From JAEZPW01 sp035629075 (GTDB taxonomy: Bacteria > Acidobacteriota > Terriglobia > Terriglobales > Acidobacteriaceae), in NCBI GenBank assembly GCA_035629075.1, contig DASPIK010000033.1:62001-126000 (forward strand): 64,000 bases of DNA, written 5' to 3'. The translations under genes and the position numbers were made by a program. The notes beneath the pieces are model-generated. The model saw only the letters and a program-made list of their open reading frames with translations, was not told the DNA's origin and did no database searches. Numbering within the stretch: the first letter of the stretch is position 1; each line of letters starts with the position of its first letter. Below, one piece after another: positions 18,452-27,212 of the stretch.

Positions 18452-18689
18452 GCGACGGCGGCAGTTTATTGACGATAATGTATGGTCCGCCGTCTGACTG
18501 CAAGGGGGAATGGTTGGCACGAAGGGACAGTCTGCGTAAATGTATCCGGCCTCTGGTTGGAGACTCAGCTCCGGGCCATAATGATGATGCGCGCGTGCCG
18601 GTCCTGCTAAATCGGGCGGTCATGGAAGCGACCATTTATCGACCCGGGTTTTCCGGCACGCCGTTTGACTGTTCTGTCGTCCAGTTCTC
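18452..18689. other. Intergenic, no gene recognised
   Basis: Region between the CPBP gene and the transposase remnant. Open frames exist on both strands, but none has recognisable domains. The DNA may be further decayed element sequence. Confidence 0.4.
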
Positions 18690-18692
18690 TCC

Positions 18693-19060
18693 TTAGCAGA
18701 CCGAGATGAGGTCGAAGTAGCCGCGGCGGTGGAAAAGTGGAAAGCGGTGTTTGCTTTCCAAGCGCAGCGTCTTTTCCACGGCCGTCTTCGGGCCTTGGCG
18801 TACACGTCCGCGAACCAGTAGGCCTGCTGCCGATAGAGTACGGCCCAGGCGATGCGTGCCAGCTTGTTGGCGACGGCCACGATCACGTGCCGTGCGGGCC
18901 TCGAGTTGATGCACCCACTGCCCCAAACCGCCGGTGTCGACGGCATAGCTTGACAGCACCGCCTCGCCACCGATAGAAACGATATCCATGCGATGATCCT
19001 CCGGTATTGCTGCTCGATCATGCCACTTGCGTGGTGATCAAGGCGGCGGACCATCTCATT
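18693..19060 (-). pseudogene. Decayed transposase C-terminus (IS110-like)
   Basis: Two overlapping minus-strand frames each hold part of a transposase end. One gives MDIVSIGGEAVLSS followed by GGLGQWVHQLE; the other gives HVIVAVANKLARIAWAVL, the segment that IS110-family (DEDD) transposases carry near their C-terminus. A frameshift near 18890 joins them. No catalytic DEDD or Ser motif is present, so the copy is inactive. The upstream portion, reading NEMVRRLDHHASGMIEQQ, recurs at 16477-16530. Family assignment is from memory of the motif and is moderate. Confidence 0.55.
19007..19060 (+). repeat. 54-bp repeat, copy 2
   Basis: Near-identical to 16477-16530 (two mismatches by eye), same orientation. 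This copy is contiguous with the transposase remnant. Confidence 0.8.
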
Positions 19061-19465
19061 AATCGGATTGTGACTCGGTATCCTGAGAGGGGACGGTGAC
19101 AAGTTCACAATCAACTGACATGCCTGACGACTGCTTTGTTCCGATTTCGTAAATCTCGAGGGCCCCATGTTCACTCCCAGAATTACCCTGCTACATTCCT
19201 CGCAGCCGACAGCTCTTTGAAAACCAGCAACGCTCCATTCGCCATTGACGCGAGAGTCAACTTCCGCAGCGTTGAACGCGGCGGCTCAATCCATATTCCC
19301 CCAGATCAGATTTTCAGATTTAAGTCTTTCAAAACGACAGATTTGGCAGATTTGGAGGGGGAGGGGCTGGAGATAAAGAACTAATCAACTGAGAGTGTCA
19401 GGCGAGCACAGCGCCGGTGCCGATCCTCGCCAGTTTGCAAATGTGGGTGCCCCGCAAGGGACCGA
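19061..19465. other. Intergenic, no gene recognised
   Basis: About 400 bases downstream of mglA. A plus-strand frame at 19136-19384 encodes 82 residues with no recognisable domain and no ribosome site; I do not call it. It contains near-tandem AGATTT/GGCAGATTTGG sequence at 19314-19355 but no convincing terminator. Confidence 0.4.
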
Positions 19466-20050
19466 TTAGCCCTTCTTGAGTTCCACGAAGACCTGGCGGG
19501 CGACTTCCTTGAGGGTTTCAAAGACGCCGTTGCCTTGGCAGGCGATGGATTCGAAAACTGGCTCGCCTTTCCGAGTGAGTTCCTTCCGAAGCTGGTCAAC
19601 CGTAAGAACGTTCGGCAGATCCCGCTTGTTTAGTTGGAGGACGTAGGGAATCGTCTGGAAGTTGTAGCCGTGTTCTTTCAGGTTGTCTTCGAGGTTGTCG
19701 AGCGCTTCGACGTTCGCGTCCATGCGCTCGGCCTGCGAGTCGGCAACGAACACCACGCCGTCCACGCCACGCAGAATGAGCTTGCGGCTCGCGTCATAGA
19801 ACACCTGGCCGGGGACGGTATAGAGATGGAAGCGAGTCTTGAAGCCGCGCACCGTGCCCAAGTCGAGTGGCAGAAAATCGAAGAACAGGGTGCGGTCTGT
19901 CTCCGTGGCCAGCGAGATCATCTTGCCTTTCTGCTTGTCAGTCGTCTTGTCGTAGATAAATTGCAGATTGGTGGTTTTGCCGCCCAGACCAGGGCCGTAG
20001 TACACGATCTTGCAGTTAATTTCCCGTGCGGCAAAATTGATGAAGCTCAA
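19466..20050 (-). CDS. mglA: MglA-family small GTPase
   Basis: 194 residues, the usual MglA length. MglA is the Ras-like switch that sets cell polarity and gliding or twitching direction, for instance in Myxococcus. The protein reads SFINFAAREINCKIVYYGPG and then LGGKTTNLQ, giving the P-loop GPGLGGKT; the PM3 region is TVPGQVFYDASRKLIL and the base-recognition motif NKRD. The frame extends upstream to 20092, but homology begins at a TTG at 20050, with GAGG six bases before it, so I use that start. No mglB gene lies alongside. The link to the pilus genes 5 kb away is plausible but inferred. Confidence 0.92.
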   Translation of the reverse strand: MSFINFAAREINCKIVYYGPGLGGKTTNLQFIYDKTTDKQKGKMISLATETDRTLFFDFLPLDLGTVRGFKTRFHLYTVPGQVFYDASRKLILRGVDGVVFVADSQAERMDANVEALDNLEDNLKEHGYNFQTIPYVLQLNKRDLPNVLTVDQLRKELTRKGEPVFESIACQGNGVFETLKEVARQVFVELKKG

Positions 20051-20244
20051 AACCAGCCTCGAAGGTCGCGGCGAATGCAGGCATTCGCGCAAAATGCATC
20101 TGGAACAAGTGTGGGGGGATTCACCTGTTCCGAGATGCTGCTGGTTTTATACCATACCGGGCAATCGCCGCCCCACGTAAATCCCCGAACGAACCAACAT
20201 GCGCACGTTCAGTGGGGTGTGCACCAACGTAATCACAAAAATCG

Positions 20245-21663
20245 TTATCGACCTGGTGGAAGCGGGTAGTAACCGTCTCTTGCGTAGACTCTGAGGTCGC
20301 TCCCATGTCCCACCACCCGTACTTCGACACTGCGATAAGCACTGGAAGGTGTGGCCCTGGTCGTGTATCCCAGCGTGTACTGGTTGCGCGCTTCCTCTGT
20401 CACGCGAGCGTAGGCGGTCTCGATCGCCCTGGCTGTGAACTCGGGGAAGATTTGGCCGCCGGTTGCTGAAGCGTATTTCGGCAGAATGTTGCCGTATCCG
20501 GTGCCTGGAATGCGAATCTTCTGAAGGGTACTGTAACCGGGGATGGCCGCTCCACCAACGCCCACGCCATACACCGATATCTCGTTCGACAAAAGAACCT
20601 TCATGACATCGGCGTAGCTCGCGCTGCTGCCAAGTTCGCGACCGTCGCTGATGATGAAGATGATCTTGCGCCTTGCGCGGTCACGTTTGCTAAGGTCCAG
20701 GGCGGCGGACAGAATTGCATCATTCAGCACGCGGGATTCCCGTACCGCAGTCGTAGGTGCAGACGGCATGTTCGGAGTGTTGTCCATGTTCCGACCGTTG
20801 ATCACCGGTCCAGACTGCCCCAGTGGACCACCTACAACCGGAACGGTGGCAGACCGGCCCTTCTGCGCCTTCAGCTTCGACAACATCGCAGTCGTTACCG
20901 CTGTAGCCGGCGTGAAGTCTTGCCACTCCTTAACTGTATTGCCATAGGTATAGAGCGACACCTCATCGAACTGGCCAAAAGCGCCGATGAGCGCGGGTAG
21001 CGTGTCGCGCACCTTGGAAACCTCAGATTCAGACATGCCGAGGTCGATGATCACCGCAGCCGAGAGCGGGAAGGGATCGCTGGTGAAGAACGTGATGTTT
21101 TGCTTCACCCCATCTTCGTAAACCGAGAAGTCCTTGCTCAGTAATCCATCCAGCAACTGGCCGTTTCGATCCTTCACAGTTACTGGAACCAATACGAAGT
21201 TGACGTTCTTGCGCAACGTGAATATCTCTTCGCGGTTGCCGCCTCCCGGCCCAGTGGGGGTTGTTCCCGGAGGGACGGTTGTGATATTGGGCTTCGGGGC
21301 AGGAGCAGGCGTTGTTCCGGACGTCACATCCGTGTCGGGTGTCGAGCCAGCAACTGTGCCTTCCGGTTGTCGAACCGGGGGAGCGATCTCGGTTCCACTG
21401 TTCGGTGGAGCTGTGTCGGGCAGCGGCTCGGGCCGCTCCGAGACAGTCTTGCTGGTCGAGTCTGGTGGCGGGACGGGTGCGTTGTTCTGCGGTTTCGGAG
21501 CGTCAGGCAGTTGCGCCACCGAATTGTTTTGAGGTTTGGGGGCGTCCGGCAGGGCTTGGGCTGCCGCTCCGGATGAAAACAGAAGAAGAACAGCAACAGT
21601 TATAATGGTCAGTCGCAGCTCCAGGCGGTGTTCTTTCAGGCAAGCACGGCCAACTCGGCCCAT
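20245..21663 (-). CDS. Secreted VWA-domain protein, acidobacterial type (TIGR03436-like)
   Basis: 472 residues. An N-terminal hydrophobic signal (LTIITVAVLLLFSSGAAAQ) is followed by a tandem LPDAPKPQNN repeat and a Pro/Thr-rich linker to about residue 145. The VWA-related domain then begins at NVNFVLVPVTVKDRNGQLLD; the metal-site DxSxS is degenerate here (IIDLGMSES), so metal binding may be lost. It ends with NQYTLGYT and a C-terminal YARDGYYP, both typical of the family. Function is unknown; the family is abundant in acidobacteria and predicted to be periplasmic or secreted. AAAGGGG precedes the start. It is divergent from the next VWA gene. Confidence 0.85.
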   Translation of the reverse strand: MGRVGRACLKEHRLELRLTIITVAVLLLFSSGAAAQALPDAPKPQNNSVAQLPDAPKPQNNAPVPPPDSTSKTVSERPEPLPDTAPPNSGTEIAPPVRQPEGTVAGSTPDTDVTSGTTPAPAPKPNITTVPPGTTPTGPGGGNREEIFTLRKNVNFVLVPVTVKDRNGQLLDGLLSKDFSVYEDGVKQNITFFTSDPFPLSAAVIIDLGMSESEVSKVRDTLPALIGAFGQFDEVSLYTYGNTVKEWQDFTPATAVTTAMLSKLKAQKGRSATVPVVGGPLGQSGPVINGRNMDNTPNMPSAPTTAVRESRVLNDAILSAALDLSKRDRARRKIIFIISDGRELGSSASYADVMKVLLSNEISVYGVGVGGAAIPGYSTLQKIRIPGTGYGNILPKYASATGGQIFPEFTARAIETAYARVTEEARNQYTLGYTTRATPSSAYRSVEVRVVGHGSDLRVYARDGYYPLPPGR

Positions 21664-21817
21664 TCGCTCGACCCCTTTCGTTCAAACCCCAAGTTTCACG
21701 TTTCGTTGCTGGGCTGGCGACCGACTTACGTCAGCAACTATGAGCCGGGCCCAGCGTTTAATCTATAGTAGTAGCACACGCCCGTTTAGGATTCTATAAA
21801 ATCGGGCACCTAAACCT

Positions 21818-22843
21818 ATGCAGTCTCATGCCATCACAGCGATTTCCAGACTCGCACTGGCTTCCGGCCTGATCGCCATCCTGCTGTTCGCGGCTAAGGC
21901 ACATGGCCAGGAAGCAAGCCAGAATGACCAAGACCTTCCAACGTTCAGGTCTGAAGTCAACGTCGTGAACATTTTTTTCAACGTGAAAGACAAGAAAGGG
22001 CTGCTCATCCCGGACCTCAAGAAGGAGGATTTCACCGTTCTTGAGGATGGCAAGCCCCAGCCGATCAAGTACTTCAGTGCTGAGTCGGACCAACCGCTCA
22101 CGCTGGGAATCCTGATCGACTCCAGTGGCAGCCAGGATCGTGTCCTCGAGTACGAAAAGGAAGTTGGCGCGGCATTTCTGCGGAACGTTATCAAGCCCAA
22201 GGACGTGGCCTTCGTCATCAGCTTCGACGTCAGCGTCGATTTATTGCAGGATTTCACCAGTTCGCCAAACGACCTTGCAAGAGCACTGAACCGCGCAAAG
22301 GTGAACACCGGTGGCGGAGGCGGCAGTCTTCCGGGTCTCGGGGGCGGTCCGTTCCCGACTTCAAGGAATCCCCGGGGAACCCTCCTATACGACGCTATTT
22401 ACCTGGCTGCGCACGACAAACTCGCCACAGAAGTCGGTCGCAAAGCCATGATCATCCTTACCGACGGAGAGGATCAGGGCAGCCAGCTCAACATAAGGGA
22501 CTCGATCGAAGCTGCACAGAAAGCTGACGCCATCTGTTACGTCATTCTGATCGCAGATAGCGGCTTCATGTATCAGGGTTTCGGGGAAAAAGATATGAAG
22601 AAGCTGGCGGAGCAGACCGGAGGCCGCGTTATCGAGGCTTCTAACAAGCCTGAAAAACTCCGCCAGGCATTCGACCAGATTGCAAACGAACTGCGCAGCC
22701 AGTACAACATCGGCTACACGCCGACGAATACGAAACTGGACGGCACGTTCCGCAAAATCGAAATTCAGGTCAACAACAAGAAGGATTACCGCGTTCAAGC
22801 CAGGAAAGGGTACTACGCAATCGGCTCCGCGCCGGCAGACTAG
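21818..22843 (+). CDS. Secreted VWA-domain protein, acidobacterial type (TIGR03436-like)
   Basis: 341 residues with signal peptide (LASGLIAILLFAAKAHGQ) and one VWA-related domain. FRSEVNVVNIFFNVKDKKG opens the domain; LGILIDSSGSQ near residue 101 is an intact DxSxS metal-site motif, unlike the preceding gene; ILTDGEDQGS near 212 gives the conserved Asp. C-terminal SQYNIGYTP and ARKGYYA are family signatures. The substrate or partner is unknown. Its start is about 150 bases from the divergent paralogue, so both may share a control region. Confidence 0.87.
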   Translation: MQSHAITAISRLALASGLIAILLFAAKAHGQEASQNDQDLPTFRSEVNVVNIFFNVKDKKGLLIPDLKKEDFTVLEDGKPQPIKYFSAESDQPLTLGILIDSSGSQDRVLEYEKEVGAAFLRNVIKPKDVAFVISFDVSVDLLQDFTSSPNDLARALNRAKVNTGGGGGSLPGLGGGPFPTSRNPRGTLLYDAIYLAAHDKLATEVGRKAMIILTDGEDQGSQLNIRDSIEAAQKADAICYVILIADSGFMYQGFGEKDMKKLAEQTGGRVIEASNKPEKLRQAFDQIANELRSQYNIGYTPTNTKLDGTFRKIEIQVNNKKDYRVQARKGYYAIGSAPAD

Positions 22844-22881
22844 CGGAGGAGAAGATGGGCTTCCCCCGGCGCTGACGCTCT

Positions 22882-23301
22882 CTAGGTAGCTGCAATCCGC
22901 TCCGCGGGCAGGCAAAGATCAGACAGAGTATCGCAAACCAGTTTCAGCAGATCTTCAGGATGAACGGGTTTCTGCAGCAGGCGAAAGTTGAACCCCTGCG
23001 CTCGTGCAGCGCTTAGCATATCTGTGCTCGCGGCGTGGCCTGAGATCAAAAGTACCTTGCACTTCGGGCAGAGCCGGTGGCAATAGACCGCAACGTCGAT
23101 TCCGTTGATCGAATCAGGATCGAGAGCTACATCGGTGATCAGCAGATCGTGATCGTCCTCATCCAGGGAGTTCAGGGCATCGGCGGCTGTATAGAGCGCC
23201 TTCGAGTCGCAGCCTTGCAGTTCTAGTATTTGTGCCAGAGTGTCTGCGATAACTCGTTCATCATCGAGGACCAAGATCCGAGGGGGACGTGACCATTCCA
23301 T
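22882..23301 (-). CDS. Single-domain response regulator (receiver domain only)
   Basis: 139 residues, a receiver domain without an output domain. RILVLDDERVIADTLAQIL carries the acidic pair, LLITDVALDPDSIN the phosphorylated Asp near residue 54, and LLISGHA and LLQKPVHPEDLL the conserved Ser/Thr and Lys. Like CheY it should act by protein-protein contact. No kinase gene adjoins it; it lies between two VWA-domain genes. ATG at 23301 is chosen because homology begins there; the frame is open to 23367. Confidence 0.85.
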   Translation of the reverse strand: MEWSRPPRILVLDDERVIADTLAQILELQGCDSKALYTAADALNSLDEDDHDLLITDVALDPDSINGIDVAVYCHRLCPKCKVLLISGHAASTDMLSAARAQGFNFRLLQKPVHPEDLLKLVCDTLSDLCLPAERIAAT

Positions 23302-23417
23302 TGTAAGTGTGAGATGAGTATTTCGCGCCGATAGTGGCCAGAATGCCACCTGCGCCGGAGAATTCAAGAAACGTAGCTCACAGGTGCAGCCCGCTGCGGT
23401 AGCTCGGTGGGTCAGCC

Positions 23418-23451
23418 CGAAATAGAAAGGCCGCAGCGATTAGCCGCGGCC
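23418..23451 (-). terminator. Probable intrinsic terminator after the third VWA gene
   Basis: GGCCGC (23429-23434) pairs with GCGGCC (23446-23451); on the minus strand the hairpin is followed by TTTCTATTT. It lies 23 bases past the stop of the gene at 23474. Confidence 0.6.
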
Positions 23452-23473
23452 CTCTCGGTAACACTTGTCGGAA

Positions 23474-24670
23474 TCACTCCTTCGGAGCGAAGTAGCCTTT
23501 TCTCGCTCTAACCCTCAGGTTCTTGTGGTTGCGAGCCTCGATCTGGATCGAGTGGTAGCGGCCATCGGTCTGGAAGTCCGCTGGCTTGTACGCCAGGGCG
23601 TACTGGCTGCGCAGTTCGTCCTGAATCTCGCTAAATGCGTTCGCCACGTCCTGGACTTTGAACGGGAAGAAGGCGCGCCCGCCTGTAGCCTCGGCCATGC
23701 GCTCGAGGATCTTGTCTCCGCGAAGTTTGACGCCGCTGACATTCGTGCTAATGCCGTAGATGATCACCTCGGCGCGCTGCGCCATCTCGATAGCCTCTTC
23801 ACGCGTGACCCGGCTTTGGTTATCTTCGCCATCACTGAGCAAAATGATGGCTCGGCGCACCGGAGTTCGTTCCTGGCCTTTCATCAGTTTGTCGCGACAT
23901 GCGTAGTAGATGGCGTCGTACATTGCAGTGCCGCCACCTGCGCGCAGCAGTCGAACGCCTCGCGAGAGCTGTTCCGTGCTATCGGTGAAGTCTTGTGTGA
24001 CCTCGGCGGTGGTGTCGAAGCCGATGACGAATGCCTTGTCGGACTTCGGACGAATGATCTGGTTCAGGAACTCGATCGCTGCTTCCTGCTCGAACGTGAA
24101 TCGATCACGTACAGAATTGCTAGCGTCTACCAGCAGCCCCACCCGCAACGGAAGGTCAGTCTCGGTGCGGAAATTCATTATGGAAACGGGAGGCTTGTTG
24201 TCGTCCAGAACGGTGAAGTCTTCCTTCTTCAGGTTCTTCACAAAACGGCCGCGCTTGTCCGTGACGGTGAAGATAACGTTGATCTCGTCGACGTTCTTCA
24301 CATACCTGTAAACAGTCGGATCGTCGTTCGTAGGCGCGTTCCCGTTCGCGGTTGTCGCGGGAACTGACACGTCGGGCGTGTTCGCGGAACCGCTTCCTGC
24401 CGGGGCCGTCAATGCGGTTGTCGCCGGGGCCGAAGGTTGACTCGCCTGCTGTGACTGTGCAGGCGGCAGGTTGGGAGCAGTCGACTGTTCCGTTGTGGGC
24501 TGCGGCTTCGGCTGGGATGGCGGCGGCGGTGGCGGCTGTTGCCGCTGCATTTGCTGCTGCAACGTCGCCGATGGCGCCGATGGCAAGTCTTTCTCAGCCG
24601 AAGTCTGCGCCTGTAGGACCGGCACAACGGCGATGCCTGATGCAAGGACGAGTAGGAAGAGCTTGTTCAT
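23474..24670 (-). CDS. Secreted VWA-domain protein, acidobacterial type (TIGR03436-like)
   Basis: 398 residues. Signal peptide MNKLFLLVLASGIAVVPVLQ, then a long Gln/Pro/Thr-rich segment (about residues 25-115) resembling a flexible stalk, then the VWA-related domain: VRLLVDASNS has the degenerate metal motif DASNS, ILLSDGEDNQS the conserved Asp. Ends with SQYALAYKP and ARKGYFAPKE. Third of three paralogues within 5 kb. I chose the ATG at 24670 (GAGAG upstream, clean signal peptide); one at 24682 is in frame. A terminator hairpin follows the stop. Confidence 0.86.
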   Translation of the reverse strand: MNKLFLLVLASGIAVVPVLQAQTSAEKDLPSAPSATLQQQMQRQQPPPPPPSQPKPQPTTEQSTAPNLPPAQSQQASQPSAPATTALTAPAGSGSANTPDVSVPATTANGNAPTNDDPTVYRYVKNVDEINVIFTVTDKRGRFVKNLKKEDFTVLDDNKPPVSIMNFRTETDLPLRVGLLVDASNSVRDRFTFEQEAAIEFLNQIIRPKSDKAFVIGFDTTAEVTQDFTDSTEQLSRGVRLLRAGGGTAMYDAIYYACRDKLMKGQERTPVRRAIILLSDGEDNQSRVTREEAIEMAQRAEVIIYGISTNVSGVKLRGDKILERMAEATGGRAFFPFKVQDVANAFSEIQDELRSQYALAYKPADFQTDGRYHSIQIEARNHKNLRVRARKGYFAPKE

Positions 24671-24843
24671 CTGAACTCTCATTATAGCTGGTTAAGCAAC
24701 TGAATATTGCAAACCAGACACCATTCAGCACACCTGCGCCGGTTACGGGAGGTCATCGACCAGGTTCGTACAGCGCCCAGGATTAATTCGAGGCGATTCT
24801 CTCTCAAGTCGTTGCAATAACTAAGTTTGAAACGATGACTCAT

Positions 24844-25869
24844 TCAGGAGCTTTGGCCCGCACCCAAATGCGCCAGAAAAGACTCAAGGTCGGGTGGGAG
24901 TGGACGGGCGAACGCCATTCTTTCTCCCGTCCCAGGGTGTAAAAATTCGATAGCGGCAGCGTGAAGAAAGTTTCTGTCCAGAGCTAACGTCCCGGCTTCG
25001 CCGCTTTGCTCCAGGTGCTTTTTCACGTCTCGGTTGGAACACCTCTTCACCTCTCGGGGTGCTCCGTATAGCGTGTCGCCGACAACGGGGTGCCCTAGTG
25101 ACGCCATATGAACTCGAATCTGGTGAGTGCGCCCCGTGTCGATCTTTACCTCGACCAAGGTGAATTTGCCATAAGGGCCATCGTATTTCTGAAGCACCTT
25201 CCAGTGGCTTACGGCCTCTCGGCCGCCGCTTCGCCGGGTGGTCATGCGAGTTCGACGCACGGCGTCACGGCTGATGGCGGCGTCGATCGTCCCCACATCC
25301 GCCTTGAGCCAGCCATGCACTAAGGCGAGATACTTTTTCTTCACGATGCGGGAAGAGAACTGTTCTGCCAGTTTGCGGTGAGCAAGGTCATTCTTGGCAA
25401 CGACAATGAGGCCGCTGGTTTCCCTGTCCAGTCGATGCACGATTCCCGGTCGCAGTTCGCCGCCAACAGCCGATAACGCTCCGAACCTGTGCAGTAGGGC
25501 GTTCACAAGCGTCCCACGATTGCGTTCGTCTTCTGTAGCACCCGCTCCCGCGTGGACCATCATGCCAGCGGGTTTGTCGATCACCGCAAAGTCCGCGTCT
25601 TCATAGACGAGATCGAGCGCAATGTCTTCTGCAACAGCGCGCAGAGGAGGTCGTTCAGCGGGGCCGAGTACGCTAACGCTGTCATTGGGGCGCAGTTTGT
25701 AAGATGGCTTCTCGCGAACGCCATTTACCAGCACTTGTCCTTGCTCGATCACTTGCTGGATGCGGGCACGGCTCACGTCTGGAACATGCGAAACGAGAAA
25801 CTGATCGAGGCGCTTACCGCTATCCGCAGCTTCCGCCTTCAGATTGATCGGGTAGGTCGTACCGGGCAC
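24844..25869 (-). CDS. rluD: Ribosomal large-subunit pseudouridine synthase, RluD-type
   Basis: 341 residues. An S4 RNA-binding domain is at the N-terminus (RLDQFLVSHVPDVSRARIQQVIEQGQVLVNG across 20-50 in part) and the RluA-type catalytic domain follows with the active Asp in HRLDRETSGL near residue 142 and the RTHQIRVHM motif near 245. These enzymes modify uridines in 23S rRNA; RluD sites in helix 69 are most likely for this S4-containing form but RluC cannot be excluded. Start is GTG at 25869. It adjoins lgt about 55 bases away, same strand. Confidence 0.93.
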   Translation of the reverse strand: MPGTTYPINLKAEAADSGKRLDQFLVSHVPDVSRARIQQVIEQGQVLVNGVREKPSYKLRPNDSVSVLGPAERPPLRAVAEDIALDLVYEDADFAVIDKPAGMMVHAGAGATEDERNRGTLVNALLHRFGALSAVGGELRPGIVHRLDRETSGLIVVAKNDLAHRKLAEQFSSRIVKKKYLALVHGWLKADVGTIDAAISRDAVRRTRMTTRRSGGREAVSHWKVLQKYDGPYGKFTLVEVKIDTGRTHQIRVHMASLGHPVVGDTLYGAPREVKRCSNRDVKKHLEQSGEAGTLALDRNFLHAAAIEFLHPGTGERMAFARPLPPDLESFLAHLGAGQSS

Positions 25870-25924
25870 ACAACATTATGACCTATGCTGCCAGCAAGTC
25901 GGACAGAAACTCTCGCTCGCACGC

Positions 25925-26734
25925 TTATCGGGCAGCCGTATGGGCCACCGCCGGGACCGGCATCTTCTTTCGCCAGACCCACAGAGCGCCGCCGGCGAGT
26001 ACCAGCACAATCGAAATGAGTTGTGTTCCGGTCATGATTCCGCCGAGAACAGATCCTCTCTCCGGATCGTCTCTCAGGAACTCCAGGAAGTAACGGGCCA
26101 CTCCGTACAAGAACAGGTATGTCCCGATCACTTGGCCCTCGAATTTCTTGTGCCGAATGAGCCAGGTCAGAATGAAGAAATTAGTGAGTTCAACCGCTGT
26201 TTCGTAGAGCTGGGTTGGATGAAGCGGAATGCCGAGCGGCGTTCCTGAAATTGCGTGCGCCAGCGGGTTCGTGAAGGTGGCGCCCCACGGCAGCGATGTT
26301 GGCTCGCCATAACAGCAACCGGCTGCGAAGCAACCTACGCGGCCAATGGCGTGTCCGAGCGCCAGTCCCGGGGCGAATGCGTCGCACGTGCGCAGCACCG
26401 GCATGTTGTTTCGCCGGATGTACCAAACGGAAACGGCGATTGCACCGATCAAGCCGCCATAAAAGACGCCCCCCGCCTGCCAGGTACTCAGGCTGAAGAT
26501 GTCTTCCGGGTGCGAAGCGTACCAGTCCCAGTCATTGATGAACAACAGTATCTTGGCGCCAACGATCGCACAAAGGACCGCCAGAATGCCCAGATTCCAG
26601 GCCTTTTCCGGATCCAAACCCTGCCACTGCGACATCTTCGCGGCGACAATCAGACCGACAAGGACGCCGGTAGCAACAAGGAAACCGTAAGTCGGTAGCG
26701 AGAACGATCCGAGATGGAAAAGGTGCGGAAACAC
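25925..26734 (-). CDS. lgt: Prolipoprotein diacylglyceryl transferase
   Basis: 269 residues with seven hydrophobic segments. Lgt transfers a diacylglyceryl group from phosphatidylglycerol to the lipobox Cys of prolipoproteins at the inner membrane. The signature HAIGRVGCFAAGCCYGEPT near residue 127-145 contains the essential Arg and the conserved Gly/Cys pattern; YGFLV near residue 16 and HPTQLYE near 187 are also family motifs. The start is GTG at 26734. The window encodes at least one lipoprotein (47926-49635) for it to act on. Confidence 0.95.
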   Translation of the reverse strand: MFPHLFHLGSFSLPTYGFLVATGVLVGLIVAAKMSQWQGLDPEKAWNLGILAVLCAIVGAKILLFINDWDWYASHPEDIFSLSTWQAGGVFYGGLIGAIAVSVWYIRRNNMPVLRTCDAFAPGLALGHAIGRVGCFAAGCCYGEPTSLPWGATFTNPLAHAISGTPLGIPLHPTQLYETAVELTNFFILTWLIRHKKFEGQVIGTYLFLYGVARYFLEFLRDDPERGSVLGGIMTGTQLISIVLVLAGGALWVWRKKMPVPAVAHTAAR

Positions 26735-27212
26735 TGGCTATTTGATGTCCTTACGATGCTGCAAGAAGCAAACTCAACGAAACAGGATACCAGACTGGAG
26801 CCTGACCGCAGGTAAGCAGAGGAAGAGGAGGGCTGCAGATCTACAAATGAAAACCGACCCACACAGCCGTGTGGGGCGCCGTTTCAGAGCCCGTCCATAG
26901 ACGGTGGGAACTCGCCGCGACCCATTAGGCATTTCCGTACTGGCGGAACCTTGCACACCGGATCGTATTGTACGAGTCAAGCTCCCTTTTATGCCCTGTT
27001 GGCTCAAAAAACGAACACCGCCATCACCAACATAGCAGGTCGGTTTCTAATTCGATGCTAATGAAAGTCAGAGTAGCTGGCAAGGTGAGGACCGAAAAAC
27101 ATGGACTATGACGTGCATGTGACGAAGTCAGCCCCGCCAGCAACTCGGGCCGGCGCTGCCGGGCCTGTTAGTGATCCACTGTAGAATGCGCCACGTCGGG
27201 GAGGAGTCGGAC
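26735..27212. other. Intergenic region between lgt and the aminotransferase
   Basis: About 480 bases without a called protein gene. It holds the hairpin-rich segment described separately at 26850-26965. The remainder includes GGGGAGGAG just before the aminotransferase ATG. Small frames here have no recognisable domains. Confidence 0.5.
26850..26965 (-). ncRNA. Candidate structured small RNA with terminator hairpin
   Basis: Read on the minus strand, three perfect hairpins line up: TTCCG/CGGAA (26933-26948), CCGTC/GACGG (26891-26904) and CCCACAC/GTGTGGG (26858-26875), the last followed within a few bases by TTTT, like an intrinsic terminator. The run is compact, GC-rich and between genes. I could not match it to a known RNA family from memory, and no clear promoter was identified, so this is a low-confidence proposal. 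Confidence 0.3.

Noticed and set aside
23465..24367. 300-codon plus-strand open frame
   Set aside because: Antisense to the third VWA gene; no known domain.
26850..26965. 6S RNA or a known riboswitch
   Set aside because: I could not place conserved loop sequences of any class with confidence, so only a generic structured-RNA candidate is reported.
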